The notes: generated from the sequence alone by a model not told the origin. Counted from the first letter of the stretch, positions 26,876 to 36,359 are shown. The stretch is DNA of 64,000 nt from Streptomyces canus 299MFChir4.1 (GCF_000383615.1 NZ_KB911600.1:62001-126000); one strand, 5' to 3'. Translations and numbers: made by a program.

Positions 26876-27454
26876 ATGCACTGCCCCTTCTGCAGGCACC
26901 CCGACAGCCGCGTCGTCGACAGTCGTACGACCGACGACGGCACGTCGATCCGCAGGCGCCGCCAGTGTCCGGACTGCTCCCGTCGTTTCACGACCGTGGA
27001 GACGTGCTCGCTGATGGTGGTCAAGCGGTCAGGAGTCACCGAGCCTTTCAGCCGTACCAAGGTCATCAACGGTGTGCGCAAGGCATGCCAGGGGCGGCCT
27101 GTCACCGAGGACGCGCTCGCCCAGCTCGGCCAACGGGTCGAGGAGGCGGTGCGAGCCACCGGAAGCGCCGAGTTGACCACCCATGACGTGGGGCTGGCCA
27201 TACTCGGCCCGTTGCAGGAGCTCGATCTCGTCGCGTATCTGCGATTCGCCTCCGTCTACCGGGCGTTCGACTCGCTCGACGACTTCGAGGCCGCGATCGC
27301 GGAACTGAGGGAAGACACGGGACCCCCCGCCGCGGACGACGAGGACCGCGGAGAGGCTGTGGGCGGCGACGAGGCCGCCTCGGGGAGCCAGGAAGACGAT
27401 CGCGGGCCCGGAGGGACTGCTCAGGTCCCCGAGCCCGCCCGCGCCGCCGACTGA
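26876..27454 (+). CDS. nrdR: Transcriptional repressor NrdR
   Basis: A 192-residue regulator of ribonucleotide reductase genes. The zinc ribbon uses C3, C6, C31 and C34; the ATP-cone (about 47-137) senses dATP/ATP, with VVKRSGVTEPFSRTKV at its start. The first 150 residues match the family (usual length 150-170); the last 45 are an acidic, Gly-rich tail typical of streptomycetes. ATG with GGGAG upstream. It is upstream of nrdJ, as in other streptomycetes, which suggests joint control. Confidence 0.95.
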   Translation: MHCPFCRHPDSRVVDSRTTDDGTSIRRRRQCPDCSRRFTTVETCSLMVVKRSGVTEPFSRTKVINGVRKACQGRPVTEDALAQLGQRVEEAVRATGSAELTTHDVGLAILGPLQELDLVAYLRFASVYRAFDSLDDFEAAIAELREDTGPPAADDEDRGEAVGGDEAASGSQEDDRGPGGTAQVPEPARAAD

Positions 27455-27617
27455 TCGGCGGGCCGGGGCCGGGGTCATGGCCCCGGGCCGGCCGGACGGC
27501 GGCGAACCAGGACCTGTTGCGGGCGGTAGCGAGTGGGCGCCCGCAAACCAGACAGAACACCGTGCCACGGGAACAACGGGGCACTTCAGGGCGTTTTCGC
27601 CCGTACAGGGAGGCGGC

Positions 27618-30518
27618 ATGACAGAGACGGCGAGCGGTCCGGCACGGAGTTCCCGCGCCAAGGGCACCAAGGCGACTGCGAACAAGGGCCTGCGCATCGA
27701 GCGCATCCACACCACCCCCGGAGTGCATCCGTACGACGAGGTGGAATGGGCGCGTCGTGACGTCGTCATGACCAACTGGCGCGACGGCTCGGTCAACTTC
27801 GAGCAGCGTGGCGTCGAGTTCCCCGACTTCTGGTCGGTGAACGCGGTCAACATCGTCACCAGCAAGTACTTCCGCGGTGCCGTCGGCACCCCCCAGCGCG
27901 AAGTGAGCCTCAAGCAGCTCATCGACCGCATCGTGAAGACGTACCGGAAGGCCGGCGAGGACTACAAGTACTTCGCCTCGCCCGCCGACGGGGAGATCTT
28001 CGAGCACGAACTGGCGTACGCCCTCCTGCACCAGATCTTCAGCTTCAACAGCCCCGTGTGGTTCAACGTCGGCACGCCCCAGCCGCAGCAGGTCTCCGCC
28101 TGCTTCATCCTGTCCGTCGACGACTCCATGGAGTCGATCCTCGACTGGTACAAGGAAGAGGGCATGATCTTCAAGGGCGGCTCCGGCGCCGGCCTGAACC
28201 TCTCCCGCATCCGCTCCTCCAAGGAGCTGCTGTCCTCGGGCGGCAACGCCTCGGGTCCCGTCTCCTTCATGCGCGGTGCCGACGCCTCCGCAGGAACGAT
28301 CAAGTCGGGTGGCGCCACGCGCCGCGCCGCCAAGATGGTCATCCTCGACGTCGACCACCCCGACATCGAGGACTTCATCGAGACCAAGGTCAAGGAGGAG
28401 GAGAAGATCCGCGCCCTGCGCGACGCGGGCTTCGACATGGACCTGGGCGGCGACGACATCACGTCCGTCCAGTACCAGAACGCCAACAACTCGGTCCGTG
28501 TGAACGACACGTTCATGAAGGCCGTCGAGACGGGCGGCAAGTTCGGCCTGACGTCCCGTATGACCGGCGAGGTCATCGAAGAGGTCGAGGCCAAGGCCCT
28601 GTTCCGCAAGATGGCCGAGGCCGCGTGGGCCTGTGCCGACCCGGGCATCCAGTACGACGACACCATCAACCACTGGCACACCTGCCCGGAGTCCGGCCGT
28701 ATCAACGGCTCGAACCCCTGCAGCGAGTACATGCACCTGGACAACACGTCCTGCAACCTCGCCTCGCTGAACCTCATGAAGTTCCTGAAGGACGACGGCA
28801 AGGGCAACCAGTCCTTCGAGGCCGAGCGCTTCGCCAAGGTCGTCGAGCTCGTCATCACGGCGATGGACATCTCCATCTGCTTCGCGGACTTCCCGACGCA
28901 GAAGATCGGTGAGAACACGCGCGCGTTCCGCCAGCTCGGCATCGGCTACGCCAACCTCGGCGCCCTGCTGATGGCGACCGGCCACGCGTACGACTCCGAC
29001 GGCGGCCGCGCCCTCGCCGGGTCCATCACCTCTCTGATGACCGGTACCTCGTACAGGCGTTCCGCCGAGCTCGCCGCGGTCGTCGGTCCGTACGACGGCT
29101 ACGCCCGCAACGCCCAGCCGCATCTGCGGGTCATGAAGCAGCACTCCGACGAGAACGGCAAGGCCGTCCGCATGGACGACCTCGACACGCCGATCTGGGC
29201 CGCCGCCACGGAGGCCTGGCAGGACGTGCTGCGTCTCGGCGAGAAGAACGGTTTCCGTAACGCCCAGGCGTCCGTCATCGCCCCGACCGGCACCATCGGT
29301 CTCGCGATGTCCTGCGACACCACCGGCCTTGAGCCCGACCTCGCGCTGGTCAAGTTCAAGAAGCTGGTCGGCGGCGGCTCGATGCAGATCGTCAACGGCA
29401 CCGTCCCGCAGGCCCTGCGTCGCCTGGGCTACCAGGAGGAGCAGATCGAGGCGATCGTCGCCCACATCGCCGAGAACGGCAATGTGATCGACGCCCCCGG
29501 GCTCAAGCACGAGCACTACGAGGTGTTCGACTGCGCCATGGGCGAGCGCTCCATCTCCGCGATGGGCCACGTCCGCATGATGGCCGCGATCCAGCCGTGG
29601 ATCTCCGGTGCGCTCTCCAAGACGGTCAACCTGCCGGAGACGGCGACCGTCGAGGACGTCGAAGAGGTCTACTTCGAGGCCTGGAAGATGGGCGTGAAGG
29701 CGCTCGCCATCTACCGCGACAACTGCAAGGTCGGCCAGCCCCTCTCCGCGAAGACCAAGGAGAAGGCGAAGGCCGAGGTCACGGAGAAGGCCGAGGCGGC
29801 CATCCGTGAGACGGTCGAGAAGGTCATCGAGTACCGCCCGGTCCGCAAGCGCCTCCCGAAGGGCCGTCCCGGCATCACGACGTCCTTCACGGTCGGCGGC
29901 GCCGAGGGCTACATGACCGCCAACTCCTACCCGGACGACGGTCTCGGCGAGGTCTTCCTGAAGATGTCCAAGCAGGGCTCCACCCTCGCGGGCATGATGG
30001 ACGCCTTCTCCATCGCGGTCTCCGTCGGTCTCCAGTACGGAGTGCCGCTGGAGACGTACGTCTCGAAGTTCACCAACATGCGCTTCGAGCCGGCCGGTAT
30101 GACGGACGACCCGGACGTGCGGATGGCGCAGTCGATCGTCGACTACATCTTCCGCCGCCTGGCGCTCGACTTCCTGCCCTTCGAGACCCGCTCCGCACTC
30201 GGCATCCACTCCGCCGAGGAGCGTCAGCGCCACCTCGAGACCGGCTCCTACGAGCCGACCGAGGAAGAGGTCGACGTCGAGGGCCTGGCCCAGTCGGCGC
30301 CGCGCACCCAGGAGCTGAAGGCCGTGGCCACGCCGCGCGCCGAGGTCGAGGCGGCCAAGCCCGTCCCGCAGCAGGCCCACACCAGCGCCGAGTTGGTGGA
30401 GATGCAGCTGGGCATCCAGGCCGACGCCCCGCTGTGCTTCTCCTGCGGTACGAAGATGCAGCGGGCCGGTTCCTGCTACATCTGCGAGGGTTGCGGCTCC
30501 ACCAGCGGTTGCAGCTGA
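27618..30518 (+). CDS. nrdJ: Class II (B12-dependent) ribonucleotide reductase
   Basis: A 966-residue adenosylcobalamin-dependent reductase making dNTPs without oxygen. The active-site region includes NPCSEYMHLDNTSCNLA (C368), FSFNSPVWFNVG near the substrate loop, GGSGAGLNLS and a C-terminal zinc finger with CFSCGTKMQ, CYICEGCG and a final CS. The ATG at 27618 has GGGAGGCGG upstream. The 163-bp gap after nrdR holds a GC-rich self-complementary stretch around 27460-27490, so partial read-through from nrdR is possible. Class II enzymes let streptomycetes keep synthesising DNA under oxygen limitation. Confidence 0.97.
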   Translation: MTETASGPARSSRAKGTKATANKGLRIERIHTTPGVHPYDEVEWARRDVVMTNWRDGSVNFEQRGVEFPDFWSVNAVNIVTSKYFRGAVGTPQREVSLKQLIDRIVKTYRKAGEDYKYFASPADGEIFEHELAYALLHQIFSFNSPVWFNVGTPQPQQVSACFILSVDDSMESILDWYKEEGMIFKGGSGAGLNLSRIRSSKELLSSGGNASGPVSFMRGADASAGTIKSGGATRRAAKMVILDVDHPDIEDFIETKVKEEEKIRALRDAGFDMDLGGDDITSVQYQNANNSVRVNDTFMKAVETGGKFGLTSRMTGEVIEEVEAKALFRKMAEAAWACADPGIQYDDTINHWHTCPESGRINGSNPCSEYMHLDNTSCNLASLNLMKFLKDDGKGNQSFEAERFAKVVELVITAMDISICFADFPTQKIGENTRAFRQLGIGYANLGALLMATGHAYDSDGGRALAGSITSLMTGTSYRRSAELAAVVGPYDGYARNAQPHLRVMKQHSDENGKAVRMDDLDTPIWAAATEAWQDVLRLGEKNGFRNAQASVIAPTGTIGLAMSCDTTGLEPDLALVKFKKLVGGGSMQIVNGTVPQALRRLGYQEEQIEAIVAHIAENGNVIDAPGLKHEHYEVFDCAMGERSISAMGHVRMMAAIQPWISGALSKTVNLPETATVEDVEEVYFEAWKMGVKALAIYRDNCKVGQPLSAKTKEKAKAEVTEKAEAAIRETVEKVIEYRPVRKRLPKGRPGITTSFTVGGAEGYMTANSYPDDGLGEVFLKMSKQGSTLAGMMDAFSIAVSVGLQYGVPLETYVSKFTNMRFEPAGMTDDPDVRMAQSIVDYIFRRLALDFLPFETRSALGIHSAEERQRHLETGSYEPTEEEVDVEGLAQSAPRTQELKAVATPRAEVEAAKPVPQQAHTSAELVEMQLGIQADAPLCFSCGTKMQRAGSCYICEGCGSTSGCS

Positions 30519-30535
30519 TGTGAGGTAGGCCGTCC

Positions 30536-30578
30536 AGGGCGGTGCAGTCGTACGTCGACTGCACCGCCCTCGGTTTTT
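30536..30578 (+). terminator. Intrinsic terminator after nrdJ
   Basis: Perfect 15-bp stem (30536-30550, 30556-30570) with 5-nt loop and a T5 run at 30574-30578, a rare canonical intrinsic terminator for this GC content. Confidence 0.92.
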
Positions 30579-30660
30579 CCGTTTCTCCGCAGGACGATCA
30601 CACGTTAGGCTCCCCCAGCGCACGACCGGCGCGAACGGCAGGGTGGGGAACACGGGGAAC

Positions 30661-31368
30661 ATGGCTGAGCAGCAGATTGCCGATGCCGCGGTGAACGTGG
30701 GAGGGCCCGAGAAGGGCCCGAAGGGGTGGGGCCAGGCCGTAGCGGCACTGGTGGTGGTCGGGGGTCTCGCGGCTCTATTGTTGTCAGGGACCTTTCAGCA
30801 GGAGTCCGGTGATCCTGAACCGGCCGAGTGCCACACCTCGGACGACGACCGGCCGTCCAAGCCCGTCTCAGGGGTGCAGTTGTGCACGGCGCTCAACCGG
30901 GCGGACCTGCCGACACTCCTCGGCACTCCGACCGAGTACGCGGTGAACGCCAGCGGCAACGAGAGCGTGGGCAACTGGGCTGACGGCACCAAGACCGTCA
31001 CGCCCGAGGCGGAAGTCCAACTGGATACCTACACCGTGAATCTCTCGACGTCGGACGACGACATCCCGGTGGCCGAGATGGCCGGCTTCCTGGGGAGCTC
31101 GGCGCGGAACAGGACCATAGGCGGGCACCCGGCCGTCCTCTACTCGGACCGGACCGTCGCCCTCAAGTTCAACCTCGGTGGGGGCAAGGTGGACACCGGC
31201 CCCGGCGGCATCGCCCGCAGCCTGCTGGTCGCCAAGGACACCAAGGACGGCGGCGGCTTCTACGAGGTCTCCCTATGGCGTCAGGACGATGTCCCACCCG
31301 ATGACCTCGCGTTGTTCCGCGTCGCCGAGACGGTGCTGCCGACGGTCCCGGGCTGGACCGTCGGCTGA
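30661..31368 (+). CDS. Membrane-anchored hypothetical protein
   Basis: A 235-residue protein with a short cytoplasmic N-terminus, one TM helix (AALVVVGGLAALLLS, about 31-47) and an extracytoplasmic domain starting with two Cys (ECHTSDDD, VQLCTALN). It looks like the DUF6215-type family of streptomycetes; that name is tentative. The ATG at 30661 follows GGGGAAC; a GTG at 30643 is an alternative. A TAGGCT hexamer at 30606-30611 is a plausible -10. It is convergent with the TerD gene, only 4 bp between stops. Confidence 0.65.
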   Translation: MAEQQIADAAVNVGGPEKGPKGWGQAVAALVVVGGLAALLLSGTFQQESGDPEPAECHTSDDDRPSKPVSGVQLCTALNRADLPTLLGTPTEYAVNASGNESVGNWADGTKTVTPEAEVQLDTYTVNLSTSDDDIPVAEMAGFLGSSARNRTIGGHPAVLYSDRTVALKFNLGGGKVDTGPGGIARSLLVAKDTKDGGGFYEVSLWRQDDVPPDDLALFRVAETVLPTVPGWTVG

Positions 31369-31372
31369 GCCG

Positions 31373-31897
31373 TCACTGCCGGCCCATGCTCCGGGTGAAG
31401 GTCGCGGGGTCGTCGTCGAAGCCTCGGATGCCCGGGTGGAAGTCCCAGGTGCCGGATTCCTGACGTACGAACTCGCCGACCCTCGCGGCCGTGGCGCCGA
31501 GGACGCCGCCGAAGTCGTCCTCGGCCAGGACCGTGTAGCCCTCCCGTATGCGCAGACCCGGGTTGATCACACCGACGAAGGTGCGGTGCGCGGAGCGCTG
31601 CTGGATGACGGCGCCGACGACCACGCGCGTGTACCGGTCGTCCAGCCGGTCGAGTTCGAGGGTCATGACCTCGTCCCAGCCGAAGCCCTTGCCGTCCTTG
31701 CTGTCCCGGTTGAGATAGATGGTGCCGTCGGGGGAACGGCTGTCGAAGTGCACCACATAGGCGGGATCGCCGTACGGATCGCCCGCCACGTAGGTCGCGG
31801 CGACGATGTCCAGGTCGGTGGGCGGCTGCCCCGCCGGACTCGGATCCCACTTGAGCGCGACCTCGACCTTGCGGATCCCCTTGTTGATGCCGCTCAC
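31373..31897 (-). CDS. TerD-family stress protein
   Basis: A 174-residue TerD domain protein. The fold is a calcium-binding beta-sandwich found in tellurite-resistance and chemical-stress proteins. VEVALKWDPSP, the acidic DLDIVAATYV strand, IYLNRDSKDGKGFGWDEVMTLEL-type loops with acidic residues, and EDDFGGVLGA match it. GTG start (complement 31895-31897) with AAGGGGA upstream. It is a lone terD here, without other ter genes. Confidence 0.87.
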   Translation of the reverse strand: MSGINKGIRKVEVALKWDPSPAGQPPTDLDIVAATYVAGDPYGDPAYVVHFDSRSPDGTIYLNRDSKDGKGFGWDEVMTLELDRLDDRYTRVVVGAVIQQRSAHRTFVGVINPGLRIREGYTVLAEDDFGGVLGATAARVGEFVRQESGTWDFHPGIRGFDDDPATFTRSMGRQ

Positions 31898-32045
31898 CAG
31901 ATGTCCCCTTCCCCCTGTGACCACGGTCCGAACTGCCGGTCGGGCAGGCCCGGTTGTCCATCCTGCCACGCGCGTGTGTCACTCGTGGGTCACCTCTGCC
32001 GCCGAGAGTGACCGGCGCCACGCTCCGTGGCCTTACCATGGCGCG

Positions 32046-32651
32046 GTGCTGGTCAAGTGGATTCGCTGCACCGTGGTGGACCGCCGCGGCTTCGAGCGGG
32101 GGCAGCGAAAGTGGGCGGGGCTTCTGGGAGAGCCGGGGTTTCGGGGACAGGGCGGAGGCTGGAGCCGGGGGCGGCAGGGTGTGGCGCACATCTTCTCCTT
32201 CTGGGAGAGCCGTTCCTTCTACGACTCCTTCATGGCGCGTTCCCATGACCGGCTCGCGGCGGCCCAGTCCGGCACGTTCAAGGACATCCAGGTCAAGTTG
32301 TTCGACTACCGCTTCGACGTGAAGACGGGCTTCGAGCCCCGGTTCACCGATGCCGACCTGGTGCGGTTCGCCCACTGCCGTGTCCATGAGGGGCGCGCGG
32401 AGCACTTCAGCCTCATGCAGGAGAAGGTCTGGAATCCGGCGATGGCCGGCTCACCCGGCATGATCCGCGGCTTGTTCGGCGAGGCTCCGGGGCACGAGTT
32501 CCTTGTGCTCTCGATGTGGCGGTCGGCCGCCGAGCACGGCAAATACCGCACCGAACGGGTGGAACGGCTCGCCCTGCGGGCCCAGACCGAGGCCGATGTC
32601 GCCGCCCTCACGGGTGACATCCTGGACCTCGAACCGGCCTGGACGGTTTGA
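32046..32651 (+). CDS. YdbC-like (DUF4937) protein
   Basis: A 201-residue soluble protein starting LVKWIRCTVVDRRGFERGQ, the DUF4937/YdbC pattern of about 100 residues with a ferredoxin-like dimeric fold; a second region (about 105-200) resembles a repeat of the same fold with EFLVLSMWRSAAEHGKY, as in antibiotic-biosynthesis-monooxygenase-like domains. GTG start at 32046. No catalytic residues are recognised. It lies divergent from terD with about 150 bp between. Confidence 0.7.
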   Translation: MLVKWIRCTVVDRRGFERGQRKWAGLLGEPGFRGQGGGWSRGRQGVAHIFSFWESRSFYDSFMARSHDRLAAAQSGTFKDIQVKLFDYRFDVKTGFEPRFTDADLVRFAHCRVHEGRAEHFSLMQEKVWNPAMAGSPGMIRGLFGEAPGHEFLVLSMWRSAAEHGKYRTERVERLALRAQTEADVAALTGDILDLEPAWTV

Positions 32652-32770
32652 TGTCCGAACCCACCGGACGTGCGCCCCTGCGCGGCCGATGGTGCGGGAA
32701 ATGTGTGACCTACGCCGTATGGAGCCCGTACGAGTCCTCGATACGCCCTCACTCGATCTAGGGTCTTGGC

Positions 32771-33430
32771 ATGGCACGACCACGGCGAATCGTCCTTGTC
32801 CGGCACGGGGAGTCAACGGGCAATGTTGATGACACCGTGTATGAACGCGAGCCCGATCACGCCCTGGCCCTGACGGAACGGGGCTGGCGGCAGGCGGAGG
32901 AGACCGGAAAACGGCTGCGGGAGGTGTTGGGCCGCGAACAGGTCAGCGTGTACGTCTCCCCGTACCGTCGTACGCACGAAACCCTTCGCGCCTTCCATCT
33001 GAACCCCGAACTCATACGGGTGCGCGAGGAACCCCGGCTGCGGGAGCAGGACTGGGGGAACTGGCAGGACCGCGACGACGTACGTCTTCAGAAGGCGTAC
33101 CGCGACGCCTACGGGCACTTCTTCTACCGGTTCGCGCAGGGCGAGTCCGGGGCCGATGTGTACGACCGGGTCGGCGGCTTCCTGGAGAGCCTGTTCCGCA
33201 GCTTCGAGGCGCCCGACCATCCGCCGAACGTCCTGATCGTGACGCACGGCCTGGCCATGCGGCTGTTCTGCATGCGCTGGTTCCACTGGACGGTCGCCGA
33301 ATTCGAGTCGCTGTCGAATCCGGGGAACGCGGAGATGCGGATGCTCGTTCTCGGGGACGACGGGAAGTACGCCCTTGACCGGCCCTTCGGGCGCTGGCGG
33401 GAGCCAGAACCGTACGGGATCACCGATTAG
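32771..33430 (+). CDS. Histidine phosphatase (phosphoglycerate mutase-like)
   Basis: A 219-residue member of the histidine acid phosphatase superfamily. The catalytic RHGES is at residues 11-15, SPYRRTHET follows, an acidic residue is near GESGADVY, and the second catalytic His is in VTHGLAM. FDWGNWQDR-type residues place it near broad-specificity phosphatases. Substrate unknown. ATG at 32771; 12 bp before the next gene, so probably co-transcribed with the ADP-ribosylglycohydrolase. Confidence 0.88.
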   Translation: MARPRRIVLVRHGESTGNVDDTVYEREPDHALALTERGWRQAEETGKRLREVLGREQVSVYVSPYRRTHETLRAFHLNPELIRVREEPRLREQDWGNWQDRDDVRLQKAYRDAYGHFFYRFAQGESGADVYDRVGGFLESLFRSFEAPDHPPNVLIVTHGLAMRLFCMRWFHWTVAEFESLSNPGNAEMRMLVLGDDGKYALDRPFGRWREPEPYGITD

Positions 33431-33442
33431 AGTGGCTGACCG

Positions 33443-34348
33443 ATGACCGCTGACTCATCACCCGACGGGCGCCTGCACCGCGCCCTGGCCAGTCTGCGCG
33501 GCCTGGCCGTGGGAGACGCGCTGGGCTCGCAGTTCTTCGTGCCGGTGAACTACCCCCTGCTCAAGAATCGCGAGCTGCCGCCCGGCCACTGGCAGTGGAC
33601 GGACGACACCGAGATGGCCTGTTCGGTCGTGGCCGTCCTGGCCGCCCACCGCCGCGTCGACCAGGATGTCCTGGCCCAGTCCTTCGCCGAGCACCACGAC
33701 TTCGACCGGGGTTACGGCCCCGCCGTCAACCGACTGCTGCGGCTGGTCCGCGAGGGCGGGGACTGGCGCGAGCTCGCCGCGGCCCTCTTCAACGGGCAGG
33801 GTTCCTGGGGCAACGGAGCCGCGATGCGCATCGCGCCCCTCGGCGCCTTCTACGCGGACGATCCGGAGCAGGCGACCCACCAGGCGGAGATCTCGGCGTA
33901 CCCCACGCATCAGCACCGGGAAGCGGTCGTCGGCGCCATGGCCGTCGCCGCAGCCGCCGCGCTGGCCGCCGCCCCCGGTGGTCCGCCCAGCCCTGGCGCG
34001 CTTCTGGACGGTGTCATCGCGCTCGTCCCGAAGAGTGCCGTCGGCGCGGGGCTCAGGCGAGCCCGCGACATGCTCGACTACGGCGACGCCACCACCGTCG
34101 CGGCCGTGCTGGGATGCGGGCGCCGTACGACGGCCCATGACACCGTGCCGTTCGCTGTCTGGTCCGCCGCCCGCTCCCTGGGGGACTACCAAGAGGCGTT
34201 CTGGACGACCGCCCAGGTCGGCGGCGACGTGGACACGACCTGCGCCATCGTGGGCGGTGTGATCGCCGCGGGGAAGGCCGGGGCACCGCCCGCCGAGTGG
34301 GTGGAACGGACCGAGGCGTTTCCGGAGTGGTTGCGGGTGCCGGAGTAG
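33443..34348 (+). CDS. ADP-ribosylglycohydrolase family protein
   Basis: A 301-residue DraG/ARH-type protein removing ADP-ribose from proteins or small molecules. The dinuclear metal site is visible in WTDDTEM (near residue 52) and GGDVDTTCAIVGG (near 265); GSWGNGAAMRIAPLG is the family substrate loop. Length is typical. Twelve bp after the phosphatase gene, it suggests a small operon handling phosphorylated or ADP-ribosylated compounds, which is inference. Confidence 0.88.
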   Translation: MTADSSPDGRLHRALASLRGLAVGDALGSQFFVPVNYPLLKNRELPPGHWQWTDDTEMACSVVAVLAAHRRVDQDVLAQSFAEHHDFDRGYGPAVNRLLRLVREGGDWRELAAALFNGQGSWGNGAAMRIAPLGAFYADDPEQATHQAEISAYPTHQHREAVVGAMAVAAAAALAAAPGGPPSPGALLDGVIALVPKSAVGAGLRRARDMLDYGDATTVAAVLGCGRRTTAHDTVPFAVWSAARSLGDYQEAFWTTAQVGGDVDTTCAIVGGVIAAGKAGAPPAEWVERTEAFPEWLRVPE

Positions 34349-34624
34349 GAGCCCGTGCCGGACCGCGTCATCTCGTCGAAACTCTCCGTGCAGGACGGGA
34401 ACTCTGCGTAACCATCGGCTCGTTGTCATGACAGTTGCGGTGCGACGGATGGGCCGGTGCGCGCAGGAGGCACGTGAGAGGGGCGGGGTGGAGTCATGGG
34501 GTGGTGGCTGCTGCTCGCCTTGATGAGCGCGGTTCTTCTGGTGCGGATGGCCGGCCCGTCGTCCTCGCCGTCGATCCCACGGACTCGGACCGGCCATCCG
34601 CGGCTCACCGCGAGCCCGGCTCCC

Positions 34625-36172
34625 TCAGCCGAGACCCGGTCCCGCCGTGCCGGCGAGCGCCTCCAGGTCGCTCTTGCGTACCTTGATCACCAACCAGGCG
34701 GTGGCCAGGGCCAGTACGGCCATCGAGGCGGCGGCCACGAAGCCCGACGAGATGCCCTGGGCGAGCACCTCGTGTCCCCACGGGGCGGGCAGTTGGTGCG
34801 TCTTGGCGAACTCCGCCTTCTGTTCCGCCGAACCGTCGGCCATGAAATGCGGCAGCTGCTTCTCCGCCTCGTCCTTGCTGGCCGACCCGAACACCGTCGT
34901 CAAGATGGACAGACCGAGCGAACCGCCGACCTGCTGGGTGGTGTTGAGCAGCCCGGAGGCCGCGCCGGCCTCGTGCTGGGCGACGCCGGAGACCGCGGTG
35001 ATCGTCAGCGTCACGAAGTTCAGGCCCATGCCGAAGCCGAAGATCAGCATGGGGCCGAGGACTCCGCCGACGTAGGAGCTGTCGGAGCTGATGAGGGCCT
35101 GCCAGGCGAGCCCGGTCACCGCGAGCGCCGAACCGGCGAGCATGAACGGCTTGGGGCCGAGCACCGGCAGGAATCGCTGCGACAGGCCCGCGCCCAGCGC
35201 GATGACGACGGTCACCGGGAGGAAGGCGAGACCGGCCTCGATCGGGGTGTAGTCCAGGACGTTCTGGACGAAGAGCACGATGTAGAAGAACATGCCGAAC
35301 ATCGCGGCAGCGAGGCTCAGCATGATCACGTACGTGCCCGAGCGGTTGCGGTCGGCGAACATCCGCAAGGGGGTGATCGGCTCCTTGGCGCGCGACTCGA
35401 TGAACGCGAAGGCGAGCAGGAGCACCACGGCGATTCCGAAGGACCCGATGGTCAGGTTGTCCCGCCAGCCCTCGTCGGCGGCGCGGATGAAGCCGTAGAC
35501 CAGCAGGGCCATGCCTCCCGTGGAGGTCAGGGCGCCCGCGATGTCGAAGCGGCCGCTGTGCCGTTGCGACTCGCTGATGTACAGCGGGGTGAGTACGGCG
35601 ATCAGCACACCGATCGGCACGTTGACGAAGAGCACCCATCGCCAGTCGAGCCACTCGGTGAGCATGCCTCCCGCCAGCAGGCCTATGGCGCCACCGCCCG
35701 CGGAGACGGCGGCGAAGACCCCGAAGGCCCGGTTCCGCTCGGGCCCCTCGGGAAACGTGGTGGTGATCAGCGCCAGCGAGGTCGGCGACGCGATCGCGCC
35801 ACCCACACCCTGCAGGACACGGGCGGCCAGCAGCTGCCAGGGCTCCTGGGCGAGACCGCCGAGCAGCGAGGCGAAGGTGAACAGCAGGATGCCGGTCATG
35901 AAGACCCGGCGGCGCCCGAGGATGTCACCGGCGCGGCCGCCCAGAAGCAGCAGGCCGCCGAAGGTGAGCGTGTAGGCGCTGACGACCCAGGTGAGGTCGG
36001 TGGTGCTGAACTTGAGAGCGTCTTGAATGTGCGGCAGCGCGATGTTCACAATCGTCGCGTCGAGTACCACCATGAGTTGGCAGGCCGCGATGACGGCGAG
36101 CGCGATGCCGGGTCGCCCTTCCCGGCGGGCCGCACCGCGTTTCTGATTTTTGATCAACTGAGAGGTTGTCAC
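34625..36172 (-). CDS. MFS drug efflux transporter, DHA2 (EmrB/QacA) family
   Basis: A 515-residue multidrug exporter with about 14 TM segments. Motif A-like GGRAGDILGRRRVF, the N-terminal LDATIVNIALP (motif D1) and motif C-like GGGAIGLLAGGMLTEWLDWRWVLFVNVPIG are clear. It is an inner-membrane proton-drug antiporter; the substrate cannot be read from sequence. GTG start with GGGGGA upstream. It is divergent from a TetR regulator, and two identical operators lie between them. Confidence 0.92.
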   Translation of the reverse strand: MTTSQLIKNQKRGAARREGRPGIALAVIAACQLMVVLDATIVNIALPHIQDALKFSTTDLTWVVSAYTLTFGGLLLLGGRAGDILGRRRVFMTGILLFTFASLLGGLAQEPWQLLAARVLQGVGGAIASPTSLALITTTFPEGPERNRAFGVFAAVSAGGGAIGLLAGGMLTEWLDWRWVLFVNVPIGVLIAVLTPLYISESQRHSGRFDIAGALTSTGGMALLVYGFIRAADEGWRDNLTIGSFGIAVVLLLAFAFIESRAKEPITPLRMFADRNRSGTYVIMLSLAAAMFGMFFYIVLFVQNVLDYTPIEAGLAFLPVTVVIALGAGLSQRFLPVLGPKPFMLAGSALAVTGLAWQALISSDSSYVGGVLGPMLIFGFGMGLNFVTLTITAVSGVAQHEAGAASGLLNTTQQVGGSLGLSILTTVFGSASKDEAEKQLPHFMADGSAEQKAEFAKTHQLPAPWGHEVLAQGISSGFVAAASMAVLALATAWLVIKVRKSDLEALAGTAGPGLG

Positions 36173-36195
36173 TATGGGTCCCCCACAAGCGCGTT

Positions 36196-36215
36196 AGTGA
36201 ACGGTCGCGTTCACT
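36196..36215. promoter_or_regulatory. TetR operator copy 1
   Basis: AGTGAACG-GTCG-CGTTCACT, a perfect 8-4-8 inverted repeat lying 24 bp upstream of the MFS GTG. Identical arms recur at 36244-36263. Confidence 0.85.
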
Positions 36216-36243
36216 GTTGCGTCAACGGTAGTGAGTCCCCAGT

Positions 36244-36263
36244 AGTGAACGCAAGCGTTCACT
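36244..36263. promoter_or_regulatory. TetR operator copy 2
   Basis: AGTGAACG-CAAG-CGTTCACT, same arms as copy 1, centre-to-centre distance 48 bp. It lies in the tetR-type gene's own leader region. Confidence 0.85.
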
Positions 36264-36359
36264 TAAGTTTGTTGGCGCGTGGCGTGTCCCCCTGTGTCGC
36301 CGCGCGGTGTCCCGTCCCTCCCCGAAATCCCCGCTTCCCTGTTCGCTGGAGACACTCAG

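Noticed and set aside
27102..30662. 1186-residue minus-strand open frame
   Set aside because: Antisense shadow of nrdJ; its Leu/Gly/Arg/His-rich product follows from codon bias and shows no domain.
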